The notes beneath the pieces were generated by a model that saw only the letters and a program-made list of their open reading frames with translations, searched no databases and had not been told where the DNA came from. Positions 1 through 8,833 of a stretch of DNA of 64,000 nucleotides are shown here, in pieces; the stretch's first letter is position 1; every line of letters starts with the position of its first letter. Source of the DNA: Labrenzia sp. OB1 (GTDB lineage Bacteria; Pseudomonadota; Alphaproteobacteria; Rhizobiales; Stappiaceae); assembly GCF_001624695.1 (NCBI RefSeq), contig NZ_JSEP01000025.1:1-64000 (forward strand), in the 5' to 3' direction. The position numbers and the translations under genes are program-made.

Positions 1-270
1 TTCAAGTGGATCAAGCAGAACCTGAAGATCCGGCATTTCCTCGGAACGTCCGAGAATGCCGTACGCATCCAGATCTTCATCGCCTTGATCGCCTATATCC
101 TGCTGAGAGCCGCTCAGGCGACCCAGACCGCAGTCAAGCAACCACTCGCCTTCGCACGCCTTGTTCGCCTCAACCTCATGCATCGACGCACAATCAACGC
201 ACTAAACACTCACAAACCACCACCGGAAACAGACACAAGGCAGATGACCCTAAACCTTAATCCAATTTAA
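1..270 (+). CDS. IS4-family transposase, C-terminal fragment (cut by window edge)
   Basis: Frame 1 is open from the first base to a TAA at 268-270 and encodes 89 residues. The first 40 contain the typical end of IS4-type DDE transposases: a WIKQNLKI stretch, the FLGTSENAV motif and a hydrophobic IALIAYILL segment. These normally lie just after the catalytic glutamate. The last 30 residues are rich in Thr, Asn and Pro, and their DNA is AC-rich, unlike neighbouring chromosomal genes, which fits acquired DNA. The DDE residues lie outside the window, so I cannot tell whether the element is intact. No terminal inverted repeat could be assigned in the 119 bases before the next gene. Confidence 0.75.
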   Translation, partial: FKWIKQNLKIRHFLGTSENAVRIQIFIALIAYILLRAAQATQTAVKQPLAFARLVRLNLMHRRTINALNTHKPPPETDTRQMTLNLNPI

Positions 271-389
271 ACCGGACAGCAGTGGGCTTGACCATGGCAT
301 GACGAGGAAGAAATGTTCTTCCGGGAACCGTGGCAGAACGGGCGGTTGCTCCTGCCTCGTCGCGGACGAGCGAAGCGAGAGTGATCGGG

Positions 390-1301
390 TCAGCTTCGGC
401 CGTGGTGTGCATGCCAGTGCCAGGCGATGTCGATCCGCCGCGCGACCCACACGTCCTCATGTCCCATGACATAATCGAGGAAACGGGCAAGTGCGGCCGC
501 ACGGCCCGGTCGCCCTATCAGACGGCAATGCAGGCCGACATTCAGCATCTTCGGCGCGCCGTCCACCCCTTCGGCGTAGAGGGTGTCGAAGGAATCCTTG
601 AGATAGGTGAAGAACTGGTCCCCGGAATTGAACCCCTGGATGGCGGCAAAACGCATGTCGTTGCTATCGAGCGTATAGGGAATCACGAGATGATCGCCGT
701 TCGGGCCATCCACCCAGTATGGCAAATCATCCGCGTAGCTGTCGGAATCATAGAGAAAACCGCCCTCCTCCATGACCAGATCGCGGGTCTGCATGGAACA
801 TCGGCCGGTGTACCAGCCAAGTGGCCTGGCTCCGGTCACCTCTTCATGGAGGCGGATCGCTTCCAGTAGCTGGCGGCGCTCCTCCTCCTCGGCCATATCG
901 GCGTATTCGATCCATTTCAACCCATGGGAGGCGATTTCCCAGTCGGCTTCCTTCATGGCCTCAACCACATCGGGATTGCGCTTCAGCGCAGTCGCCACCC
1001 CATAGACCGTGACCGGCAGGGAGCGCTGGGTGAACATGCGCCAGACCCGCCAGAAACCGGCCCGCGAGCCGTATTCGTAGATCGATTCCATGTTCCAGTG
1101 ACGCTTGCCGGGCCATGGTTGCGCCCCGACGATTTCCGAGAGGAACGCTTCGGACCCAGGGTCACCGTGCAGGATGTTGTTTTCGCCGCCTTCTTCGTAG
1201 TTCAGCACGAACTGAACCGCGATTTTCGCTCCCCCGGGCCATTGCGGATCCGGTGGTGTCCGGCCGTATCCGATCATGTCGCGCGGATAAGAATCGCTCA
1301 T
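390..1301 (-). CDS. puuE: PuuE-type allantoinase (polysaccharide deacetylase fold)
   Basis: The 303-residue protein matches the length and landmarks of metal-independent PuuE allantoinases, which hydrolyse allantoin to allantoate in purine catabolism. It starts with RDMIGYGRTPP, has FVLNYEEGGE early, GWYTGR near the middle and a NVGLHCRLIGRPGR block near the C-terminus. All are family hallmarks that distinguish it from chitin deacetylases. The ATG has GGAG six bases upstream. No other purine-degradation genes are in the window, so the rest of the ureide pathway must be elsewhere. Cytoplasmic. Family assignment is confident; substrate is inferred from the family. Confidence 0.88.
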   Translation of the reverse strand: MSDSYPRDMIGYGRTPPDPQWPGGAKIAVQFVLNYEEGGENNILHGDPGSEAFLSEIVGAQPWPGKRHWNMESIYEYGSRAGFWRVWRMFTQRSLPVTVYGVATALKRNPDVVEAMKEADWEIASHGLKWIEYADMAEEEERRQLLEAIRLHEEVTGARPLGWYTGRCSMQTRDLVMEEGGFLYDSDSYADDLPYWVDGPNGDHLVIPYTLDSNDMRFAAIQGFNSGDQFFTYLKDSFDTLYAEGVDGAPKMLNVGLHCRLIGRPGRAAALARFLDYVMGHEDVWVARRIDIAWHWHAHHGRS

Positions 1302-1476
1302 TTTTCACTCCAGGCAGTCTTTCGCTGCCGACAAAAGAGCGCATCCGGTCAAGCCGTGCAAGCATGCAGACAATCCTCCTTGGCAAAAATGCCGGTAAGT
1401 AAAATTTTACAGGAGCTGTTACCGGGACTTTAGAAGCTGCAACGCTATGAATCGCCTGGCAAACAAGGAGAACGTC

Positions 1477-1626
1477 ATGACCGAAAGGCCCGAAGAGATG
1501 AAGCTCTCATCTGCAGGACTGCTGCTTCTTCTCGCGGCTGCCGCCATGACGCTGTTCGCCGATTTCGACCCGCGCCAGACGAACGGCGCGAAAGCGAATG
1601 TCGTCTACAGGACGCTGGCGGACTAA
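1477..1626 (+). CDS. Small single-pass membrane or exported protein, 49 aa
   Basis: An ATG preceded by AAGGAG at six-base spacing opens a 49-codon frame ending in TAA. Residues about 11-28 are a run of Leu, Ala and Met forming one membrane segment or signal sequence, followed by a short polar tail. It is convergent with the next small membrane protein, three bases away. No family recognised. The ribosome-binding site and hydrophobic core support a real gene; the short length keeps confidence moderate. Confidence 0.5.
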   Translation: MTERPEEMKLSSAGLLLLLAAAAMTLFADFDPRQTNGAKANVVYRTLAD

Positions 1627-1629
1627 GTT

Positions 1630-1992
1630 TTATCGGCCGCGGCGGCCACCCGCGACGACAGGCAGTGTCTTGAGATCGCTTTTCACAGGCATCCGCCCGT
1701 ATCTCAGCGGTGGTGCGCCCCCTGTGTCGCTTTCGCCAAGCAGCATGATGGCTGATCCGATGACGACGGATCCGAGCGTAATTACCAGCGCAACCGCCAA
1801 CATGACGACAGGCAGAACCGGGTCTTCGGAATTGAGCACCAGCACGCGCAAATTGCCGATGTTCGACCAAAATATGCCGCTCAGAACCAGTCCGGCGACA
1901 GCAACACCGGCGATACCGTTGATCGCCAATAACCTGAACAGAGGATCGCGTGGCAATTTCAGCCGGCCTGCATTCCTGCCAATCCTGTTCAT
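1630..1992 (-). CDS. Hypothetical membrane protein, two predicted TM helices
   Basis: The 120-residue protein has a basic N-terminus (MNRIGRNAGRLKLPRD) and two hydrophobic segments, about residues 20-45 and 58-85, joined by a short polar loop. A Gly/Pro/Arg-rich cytoplasmic tail follows. I chose the ATG at 1992 because GGAG lies eight bases upstream. A GTG at 2037 in the same frame would add 15 residues but lacks a clear ribosome-binding site. No family recognised; the two-helix pattern is common in small inner-membrane proteins of this group. Confidence 0.6.
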   Translation of the reverse strand: MNRIGRNAGRLKLPRDPLFRLLAINGIAGVAVAGLVLSGIFWSNIGNLRVLVLNSEDPVLPVVMLAVALVITLGSVVIGSAIMLLGESDTGGAPPLRYGRMPVKSDLKTLPVVAGGRRGR

Positions 1993-2168
1993 CCAGCTCA
2001 CTCCCGATGCTGCAATTGCGTAAAGAAGTATCTTCACCCTAACGCCCGCCTTGCACCTTCAACAAGCTGTCAAAAGCAGCGATCAGGCTCAAATCGGTTT
2101 GGGCCGACGGATTTTATTTTCCAAACATGCAAAAATTGTGCGGCGCACTCTTGAATGAAGCGATGAAG

Positions 2169-2204
2169 ACATATATTTGTCCGATATATCGGTCCGGTAT
2201 ATGT
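2169..2204. promoter_or_regulatory. Palindromic operator candidate upstream of padR-RND operon
   Basis: ACATATA and TATATGT arms bracket 36 bases whose centre contains the perfect 12-base palindrome CCGATATATCGG (2181-2192). A near copy of GTCCGATATA, GTCCGGTATA, overlaps it. It lies about 100 bases before the padR start and is the only strong symmetry in the gap between 1992 and 2303. PadR proteins commonly autoregulate from AT-rich dyads, so this is the likely operator (inference). Confidence 0.6.
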
Positions 2205-2302
2205 GACTTTTGACATGCCTGCCAATCGTCACCGTCCCTGCCATTCCCTCAATTGGGGAAGACCGTCAATCCGGGAGCAAGCTCCCGGTCGCGGAGAAGT
2301 CA

Positions 2303-2860
2303 ATGAGCGTACGCAGCTTATGTCTTGCGATCCTGTCTTTCGGGGATGCCACCGGATATGAAATCCGCAAGGAGTCCACGGAAGGGCGGTTCAGCTATTT
2401 CGAAGACGCAAGTTTCGGGTCGATCTACCCGGCCCTGGCACGCCTTGAATCGGAAGGGCTGGTGACCGTGCGCGAGGAACCCCAGGCCGGCAAACCCGCG
2501 CGGAAAGTCTACTCGATCACCGAGGCCGGGCGAGCGGAGTTCACAAGCTCACTTTGCGAGCCCCAGGCACGGGACACCTTCAAATCGCCGTTTCTGCTTA
2601 TCGCCCTGAATGCGGCGCAGCTTCCGCCGGATGTCGTCCGTCGCGCGCTGGAGCGCCGCAAAGCCCAGGTGCAGGAGGAATTGCGCCTGTTGACGGACAC
2701 ACACGAGGACACGGCCTGCCCGCACCCCGGCTCCGGATGGACACGGAACTACGGCATTGCCTGCATGAATTTCACTCTCGCCCACCTGGAAGAACATGGT
2801 GAGGCCCTTATCAAAATTGCTGAAGACGCGGCCAAGCCACTTGCGGCAGCTGCGGAGTAA
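2303..2860 (+). CDS. PadR-family transcriptional regulator
   Basis: The 185-residue protein has the PadR winged helix at about residues 1-80: SLCLAIL, then GDATGYEIRK, then FGSIYPALARLESEGLV, then a wing with RKVYSITEAGR. A helical C-terminal dimerisation domain (Vir_C-like) follows. The start at 2303 has GGAG six bases upstream; the frame extends 31 codons further but without support. It sits 26 bases before a membrane-fusion protein gene and is first in an apparent three-gene efflux operon, so it probably represses the pump until an inducer binds. The dyad at 2169-2204 is its likely site. Confidence 0.88.
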   Translation: MSVRSLCLAILSFGDATGYEIRKESTEGRFSYFEDASFGSIYPALARLESEGLVTVREEPQAGKPARKVYSITEAGRAEFTSSLCEPQARDTFKSPFLLIALNAAQLPPDVVRRALERRKAQVQEELRLLTDTHEDTACPHPGSGWTRNYGIACMNFTLAHLEEHGEALIKIAEDAAKPLAAAAE

Positions 2861-2886
2861 GCCTGAAGTTTCGGAGACAAGACATA

Positions 2887-3990
2887 ATGCGTGTGAAATT
2901 ATCCTACATCCTGGCGACCGGACTTGCGGCAGGCATCGGTTTTTGGATGTACACCGGCACAGTGGTAATCGGCGGAGTGGGCGAAGGCGAAAATGCGGCG
3001 CCGACACCGGCTATGCGCGTCAGCCAGGCAACCAGCGCCCCTTTCCGTGTTCAGGTTCAGGAACTGATCGCACAAGACCGTCAGGCAGTTCTGGAAGTTC
3101 GCGGACGAACGGAAGCCGAGGCGAAGGTCGCCGTGCGGACAGTGACCACCGACACCGTGATCGAGCGCCCGGCCCGTGAGGGCAGCCGTGTGTCTGCGGG
3201 CGATATTCTATGTGTCCTTGACCGGGGAACCCGCGAGGCAAGCGTTCTGGAAGCCAAGGCCGTGCTTGCCCAGGCGAAACTCGATCACGATGCCGCCACG
3301 CAGTTGAACAGCAAAGGCTTCACCGCCGAAAATCGTGTTGCCGCCGTCGTCGCTCAGCGCGACGCTGCCCGGGCCCGCCTCAAGGAGGCTGAGCTCGAAC
3401 TCCAGCGCACCGTGATAATATCCCCGATCGACGGCGTTATCGAAAGCCCGATGGCGGAAGTCGGAGCGCACCTCGAAACAGGCGATATCTGCGCGACCGT
3501 GATCAATTCCGATCCAATGATCGCCATCGGGCAGGTATCCGAACTGGAAATCAGCCACGTCTCCGAAGGCATGCCGGCGACGGTCAAACTGGTGACCGGA
3601 GAATCGCTCGATGGCAAGGTGCGCTACATCTCGCCATCGGCCAATCCCGACACAAAGACGTTTCGCATCGAGATTGAATTGCCGAACGCTGACGGCAGGG
3701 CCCGGGACGGAGTCACCGCCGTCACAATGCTGACGCTGCCGGCTGAAAAGGCACATCTGATCTCACCCGCAATTCTGACGCTCAACGATGCGGGACAAGT
3801 TGGAATTCGCGGCGTGGACGAAAACAACAAAACCATCTTTTATCCAGTCAAGGTATTGGGCGGCGACCAGGACGGCATGTGGATCGGCGGACTGCCGGAC
3901 AAAGTGACCGCCATCACCGTTGGGCAGGAATACGTCTCGGACGGACAGATTGTGGAACCGGTTCTTCAGACCGCAGAGGTCAGCAAATGA
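2887..3990 (+). CDS. RND efflux periplasmic adaptor (membrane fusion protein)
   Basis: The 367-residue protein has an N-terminal membrane anchor (about residues 5-27). A split biotinyl-lipoyl-like domain follows, flanking a coiled hairpin (about 95-150, rich in Ala, Glu, Lys and Arg). The SPIDGVIESP segment typical of HlyD/AcrA adaptors returns into the lipoyl half, then beta-barrel and membrane-proximal domains. It links the inner-membrane RND pump to an outer-membrane channel, which is not encoded nearby. Its TGA overlaps the ATG of the permease gene (ATGA), so the two are translationally coupled. Confidence 0.9.
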   Translation: MRVKLSYILATGLAAGIGFWMYTGTVVIGGVGEGENAAPTPAMRVSQATSAPFRVQVQELIAQDRQAVLEVRGRTEAEAKVAVRTVTTDTVIERPAREGSRVSAGDILCVLDRGTREASVLEAKAVLAQAKLDHDAATQLNSKGFTAENRVAAVVAQRDAARARLKEAELELQRTVIISPIDGVIESPMAEVGAHLETGDICATVINSDPMIAIGQVSELEISHVSEGMPATVKLVTGESLDGKVRYISPSANPDTKTFRIEIELPNADGRARDGVTAVTMLTLPAEKAHLISPAILTLNDAGQVGIRGVDENNKTIFYPVKVLGGDQDGMWIGGLPDKVTAITVGQEYVSDGQIVEPVLQTAEVSK

Positions 3991-6900
3991 TAGACTTGCT
4001 CGAAGGCGTTCTTCGCCGCCCAAAGACTGTTTTCGTTATGATGCTGGCGCTGATCATCGCCGGCACCGCGACCTATATTTCCATTCCGAAGGAAGCAAGT
4101 CCGGATATCGACCTGCCGATCTTCTACATCTCCGTCACCCAGCAGGGCATCTCGCCGGAGGATTCCGAGCGTCTGCTGGTACGGCCGATGGAAACGGAGT
4201 TGCGCGGTCTGGACGGCCTGAAGGAAATCACCGCGATCGCGTCGGAAAGCCACGCGGGCATCGTCCTTGAATTCGACATCTCGTTCAACAAGGACGAGGC
4301 GCTGGCGGACGTACGCGACAAGGTCGATCAGGCGAAAAGCAACCTGCCGGAGGAAGCCGAAGAGCCGACGATCACCGAGATGAACTTCGCGCTGGCGCCG
4401 ACAATGATCATCGCCCTTTCGGGAAATGTTCCCGAGCGCACGCTCTATCAGCATGCCCGCAGGCTCAAGGATGAAGTCGAGGCGATCGATTCCGTGCGGT
4501 CGGCCGATCTCACCGGCCACCGGGAAGAGCTGCTGGAAGTTCTGATAGATACCCAGAAGCTGGAATCCTATTCGATCACCCAGCAGGAACTGCTCAATAC
4601 GCTGCAGCTCAACAACCAGCTGGTTCCGGCCGGTTTCATCGATGGCGGCAAGGGCCGGTTCAACGTCAAGGTTCCCGGTCTCGTCGAAACCGCCGAAGAT
4701 GTTTACACCCTGCCCTTGAAACAGAGTGGCGAAGGTGTCGTCACCCTGGCAGATGTTGCCGAAATCCGCCGTACTTTCAAGGATGCGAACGCCTATACGC
4801 GCGTCAACGGCAATCCCGCGATCTCCCTTCAGGTCGTCAAGCGCATCGGCACGAACATCATCGAGAACAACACTGCCGTGCGGGAAGTCGTCGAAAAGGC
4901 ATCGGAGGACTGGCCGGAGACGATCCGTGTCGACCTGATGCTCGACCAGTCGAACAACATCTTCGAAGTGCTCGGCTCGCTGCAGTCCTCGATCCTCACC
5001 GCGATCTTCCTGGTGATGGTCCTGGTTCTGGCGGCGCTCGGATTGCGATCCGCGCTGCTTGTCGGCCTGGCGATCCCGACCTCCTTCATGGTCGGCTTCC
5101 TCATCCTCGGCGGCATCGGCCAGACGGTCAACAACATGGTCATGTTCGGCCTCGTGCTGACGGTTGGCCTGCTCGTCGATGGCGCGATCGTGATGACCGA
5201 ATATGCCGACCGGAAGATCCAGGAAGGCATGGAGGACCGGGAGGCCTATATCCGGGCCGCGAAGCTGATGTTCTGGCCGATCGTGTCCTCGACCGCGACG
5301 ACACTGGTGGCCTTCCTGCCAATGCTGTTGTGGCCGGGTGTCGCCGGCGAGTTCATGAGCTATCTGCCGATCATGGTGATCATCGTCCTGACCGCGTCGC
5401 TGTTCACAGCGATGGTGTTCCTGCCGGTGACCGGCGGCATACTGGCCCAGGTATCGCACTGGATGAGCCGCCATGCCACTGCGCTGCTGGCCCTGACCAT
5501 TGCATTGCTCTTCGCTCTCGCGGTGATCTCAGGCCCGTTCGTGCCACTCGTCCTGTCCGGGTTCGTTTCAGCGGGCCTGATCCTGCCCCTGAAAATCGTG
5601 CTTGGCGTTCTGGCCTTTGTCCTGATCGGCTATTTCTCCTACCGCATCCTGCGTCCGTTCGTTCTCTGGTCGCAGGCCCGCGCGGCCAAACGCGCCGAAC
5701 TGGACAGAATTGAAGCAGCCAAGCTCTCTGGGTCGGAAGCCTTCGACGTCAAGAATGTCCGCGGGTTCACCGGCATCTATGTCCGGGTTCTGAAGCTTTT
5801 TGCCGGCAATCCCGTCGGCAACATAGCCGCGCTTCTTCTGCTGCTTGTCAGTTGCACCGCAATCATCGGCGCCTTCGTGGCCAATCCCACCGGTGTTCAG
5901 TTCTTCATCGACGAAGAACCGGAACAGGCCGTGGTGCTGGTTTCGGGACGGGGCAACATGTCGGCGGGCGAGGCGCGCGATCTGGTCGTCCAGGTGGAAG
6001 ACCGGATCATGACGATACCCGGCATTGAGAACGTCATCACCAATGCGTTCCCTCCGGGAGGCTCTTCCGGCGGCCCGGCCGTCGGTGACGTCCAGGACAA
6101 GCCTGCCGACGTCATGGGTGAAATCAACATCGAGCTTGCCGATTTCTGCTGCCGGCGTGTGGCGAAGGAAATCTTCGCCGACATCCGCACCCAGACCGCG
6201 GATATCCCCGGCATCAAGGTTGAAACCCGCAAGATCGAAGGTGGTCCGCCGACCGGCAAGGATATCCAGCTTGAAGTCAAATCGACCGACTATGACGACA
6301 TGGTCGCGGCGGTTGCCAGGATCCGGGACCACATCAATGGCGAGGACGTCCTGATGGACCAGGAGGACGACCGTCCCCTGCCCGGCATCGAATGGCAGAT
6401 TTCCATCGACCGGGAACAGGCCGGCCGTTACCAGGCCCATATCGCCTCTGTCGGCAACATGGTCCAGCTTGTCACCAACGGTGTCCTGATCGGGACCTAC
6501 CGTCCGGGCGACAGCGAGGATGAGGTCGATATCCGCGTCCGGCTGCCGGAAGACGAACGCAGTATCGGCCGCTTCGACCAGTTGCGCCTGCAGACCAGTC
6601 TCGGCCTGGTGCCTATGGCGAATTTCGTCAGCCGCGTACCGGCGCCGAAGGTCTCGGAAATCGTTCGCCGGGACGGGCTCTATTCGATGATGGTGAAAGC
6701 CACCGTCAACCCGGAATCCGGATCGAACCCGACAGAACAGGTCGCGGCCTTCCAGACGTGGCTGGACGGTCAGCAATGGCCGGACAACGTTTATCTGAAG
6801 TTCCGCGGCGCGGACGAGGACCAGCAGGAATCGGGCGAGTTCCTGATGAAGGCGATGGTGGCCTCGCTGTTCCTGATGTTCCTGATTCTGCTGACCCAAT

Positions 6901-7553
6901 TCAACTCGTTCTATCAGACCTTCCTGACTCTCTCGACGGTGATCCTGTCGGTCTTCGGTGTGCTGCTGGGGATGCTTGTCACCAACCAGCCCTTCTCGAT
7001 CATCATGACCGGGACCGGGGTGGTCGCGCTGGCGGGGATCGTGGTGAACAACGCCATCGTTCTGATCGACACCTACAACCGGTTCATTGAAGACGGGCTG
7101 CCACCGCTGGACGCGATCCTGAAAACATCCGCCCAGCGAATCCGGCCGATCCTGCTGACCACGATCACCACCATCGCGGGTCTCATCCCGATGGCGACCA
7201 TGGTCAACTTCGACTTCTTCAACCAGGTGATCGCCTATGGCGGCATTACAGCGGTGTGGTGGGTGCAATTGGCGACGGCGGTCATCTCCGGCCTCGCCTT
7301 CTCGACCCTGCTGACGCTTCTGATGATCCCCGTGATGATCGCAGCGCCGAGTGTGTGGTCCAATCTGTTCGCGACCATCATCGCCTTCTTCCAGCGCAAG
7401 CTGGGCTACACGATGCTGCCGGCGACAGGCGGAGCACATGTCGATACGCTGGAGGAGAACAATGACAGGGTTGCCGCGACGGTGGTCACGCTGCCGAAAC
7501 CGGCCTCCCCCAAGCTTCCCCCGCAAGAGGACCTGCCGCACGCAGCGGAGTGA
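3987..7553 (+). CDS. RND-family efflux permease
   Basis: The 1188-residue inner-membrane pump has the AcrB-type layout: TM1 near the N-terminus, porter domain, TM2-6, then a duplicated half. The TM4 proton-relay motif reads GLLVDGAIVM with a single Asp (D398) where AcrB has a pair. TM10 has GIVVNNAIVLID, lacking the AcrB lysine; this fits simpler RND subfamilies. It is about 140 residues longer than AcrB. Part of the excess is a hydrophobic block (about residues 495-555) plus a charged linker between the halves. The start overlaps the adaptor stop; a longer upstream frame is not used. Substrate unknown; PadR control suggests an aromatic or drug-like inducer. Confidence 0.9.
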   Translation: MIDLLEGVLRRPKTVFVMMLALIIAGTATYISIPKEASPDIDLPIFYISVTQQGISPEDSERLLVRPMETELRGLDGLKEITAIASESHAGIVLEFDISFNKDEALADVRDKVDQAKSNLPEEAEEPTITEMNFALAPTMIIALSGNVPERTLYQHARRLKDEVEAIDSVRSADLTGHREELLEVLIDTQKLESYSITQQELLNTLQLNNQLVPAGFIDGGKGRFNVKVPGLVETAEDVYTLPLKQSGEGVVTLADVAEIRRTFKDANAYTRVNGNPAISLQVVKRIGTNIIENNTAVREVVEKASEDWPETIRVDLMLDQSNNIFEVLGSLQSSILTAIFLVMVLVLAALGLRSALLVGLAIPTSFMVGFLILGGIGQTVNNMVMFGLVLTVGLLVDGAIVMTEYADRKIQEGMEDREAYIRAAKLMFWPIVSSTATTLVAFLPMLLWPGVAGEFMSYLPIMVIIVLTASLFTAMVFLPVTGGILAQVSHWMSRHATALLALTIALLFALAVISGPFVPLVLSGFVSAGLILPLKIVLGVLAFVLIGYFSYRILRPFVLWSQARAAKRAELDRIEAAKLSGSEAFDVKNVRGFTGIYVRVLKLFAGNPVGNIAALLLLLVSCTAIIGAFVANPTGVQFFIDEEPEQAVVLVSGRGNMSAGEARDLVVQVEDRIMTIPGIENVITNAFPPGGSSGGPAVGDVQDKPADVMGEINIELADFCCRRVAKEIFADIRTQTADIPGIKVETRKIEGGPPTGKDIQLEVKSTDYDDMVAAVARIRDHINGEDVLMDQEDDRPLPGIEWQISIDREQAGRYQAHIASVGNMVQLVTNGVLIGTYRPGDSEDEVDIRVRLPEDERSIGRFDQLRLQTSLGLVPMANFVSRVPAPKVSEIVRRDGLYSMMVKATVNPESGSNPTEQVAAFQTWLDGQQWPDNVYLKFRGADEDQQESGEFLMKAMVASLFLMFLILLTQFNSFYQTFLTLSTVILSVFGVLLGMLVTNQPFSIIMTGTGVVALAGIVVNNAIVLIDTYNRFIEDGLPPLDAILKTSAQRIRPILLTTITTIAGLIPMATMVNFDFFNQVIAYGGITAVWWVQLATAVISGLAFSTLLTLLMIPVMIAAPSVWSNLFATIIAFFQRKLGYTMLPATGGAHVDTLEENNDRVAATVVTLPKPASPKLPPQEDLPHAAE

Positions 7554-7574
7554 AGCCCCCAAAAGAACACAGGA

Positions 7575-7602
7575 GGGCCGCCGGCATCCGGCGGCCCTTT
7601 TT
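7575..7602 (+). terminator. Rho-independent terminator of the RND operon
   Basis: A perfect 10-bp stem (GGGCCGCCGG / CCGGCGGCCC) closes a three-base loop and is followed directly by TTTTT. It lies 22 bases after the permease stop. Confidence 0.92.
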
Positions 7603-7809
7603 GTTGAAAAGCTGTGTTCTCACCGTAGTCCTCACGGTGACGCGACGCGTGAACCGGGACCGGCGCCACAAGTCCTTTTTGTTCGAGTGATCTTTTCTAC
7701 CGGCAGACATCGCCTTTCCAATCCCCGATCCGCTCTGCGTCCGGGACAGCGCGCGGCTGTTTGCATGCGAACTGAACGAATGGTTTTCAGTCCTGCGGAA
7801 GCCCCGCAC

Positions 7810-7838
7810 TTGAAAAAAGATCCGACCACCCATATAGT
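7810..7838 (+). promoter_or_regulatory. Sigma70-type promoter of the marR-GNAT gene
   Basis: TTGAAA at 7810-7815 and TATAGT at 7833-7838 are separated by exactly 17 bases. A start about seven bases downstream would give a leader near 23 nt. The -10 box lies inside the inverted repeat at 7828-7860. Confidence 0.7.
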
Positions 7839-7860
7839 TGCGCAATACAACTATATGGGT
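7828..7860. promoter_or_regulatory. Perfect 13-bp inverted repeat, probable MarR operator
   Basis: ACCCATATAGTTG and CAACTATATGGGT are exact inverted copies separated by CGCAATA. The repeat covers the -10 box and ends seven bases before the ATG of the MarR-GNAT gene. It could block both transcription and, in RNA, ribosome access. Autoregulation is inferred from position and from the habits of MarR proteins. Confidence 0.75.
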
Positions 7861-7867
7861 TTTAAAA

Positions 7868-8818
7868 ATGACCACAGCCTCTCCCGCCCTTGTGAAGGAC
7901 GTCCGTGCCGCTTCCCGGAAGCTGGTCCGGGAATTCGGCTTTCTCGACAAGACTATCGCCGGAACCAACCTTTCCGGTTCGGGCGTTCACGCCATCATGG
8001 AAATCGGACTTCATCCTGGCATCACGGCCAAAGAGCTCGCGGCCAGGCTGAAACTGGAAAAATCCACCATCAGCCGGCTGCTGAAAACTCTCGAAAAGCG
8101 GGACGAGATTGAATTGACCCGGTCGGAGACAGATCGCCGGGCCTTCGGTTTGAACCTGACGGCGGAAGGCAAGAAGACCTTCCGGACAGTCGATCAGTTT
8201 GGTGAGCGGCTGGCACGCGGCGCTCTTTCAAGGGTAAGGGGGATGACCGCGGAAACCGTGGCAGAAAGCCTCTCCGCCTATGCCGATGCACTGCCATCGC
8301 CGGAAGAGGCAACGGACGCATTGCCACCCTCCCTTGAAATCGTGGAAGGCTATCAGACCGGCATGATCGGTGACATCGCGGCGATGCATGCCCGCACCCA
8401 CGGACCGATCGTCGGCATGGGACCAGCCTTTGAAAGCCTTGTCTCACAAGCCATGGCCGAGTTCATGCCGCGTGTCGGCAATCCGGCGAACAACAGCTGG
8501 AGCGTTGTCGAGGACGGGCAGATCATCGGGTCGATTACCATTGATGGTGAAGACCTTGCCGGCAACATCGCCCATCTGCGCTGGTTCATCCTGTCCGAGC
8601 GCCTGCGCGGCAAGGGGCTGGGCAAGGCCCTCCTCCTGAAAGCTCTGACCCATTGCGACAGCCTCGGGTTCGATGAGGTCCATCTCTGGACCCTGAAGGG
8701 TCTCGATGCCGCCCGCGGCCTGTACGAGAAACACGGTTTCGTGCTTGCCGAAGAATATGTCGGTGACCAATGGGGCAAGCACGTCAGTGAGCAGATGTTT
8801 GTCCTTAAGCGCCCCTGA
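7868..8818 (+). CDS. MarR-type regulator fused to GNAT acetyltransferase
   Basis: The 316-residue protein has an N-terminal MarR winged helix (about 10-145; LHPGITAKELAARLKLEKST is the recognition region, followed by an RSETDRRAF wing). Its C-terminal GNAT domain (about 160-315) carries the acetyl-CoA loop near LRGKGLGKALL and a GLYEKHGF motif at the end. Such fusions are a known bifunctional class; acetyl-CoA or a substrate may tune DNA binding. I use ATG 7868 rather than an upstream TTG that lies inside the operator. It is convergent with a separate GNAT gene 15 bases away. Confidence 0.88.
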   Translation: MTTASPALVKDVRAASRKLVREFGFLDKTIAGTNLSGSGVHAIMEIGLHPGITAKELAARLKLEKSTISRLLKTLEKRDEIELTRSETDRRAFGLNLTAEGKKTFRTVDQFGERLARGALSRVRGMTAETVAESLSAYADALPSPEEATDALPPSLEIVEGYQTGMIGDIAAMHARTHGPIVGMGPAFESLVSQAMAEFMPRVGNPANNSWSVVEDGQIIGSITIDGEDLAGNIAHLRWFILSERLRGKGLGKALLLKALTHCDSLGFDEVHLWTLKGLDAARGLYEKHGFVLAEEYVGDQWGKHVSEQMFVLKRP

Positions 8819-8833
8819 CAAACTTCGCTTATC

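Noticed and set aside
3966-7562. Two long minus-strand frames (502 and 664 codons) inside the RND permease gene
   Set aside because: His/Arg/Asp-rich translations with no family pattern; they are antisense shadows produced by the high-GC third positions of the pump gene.
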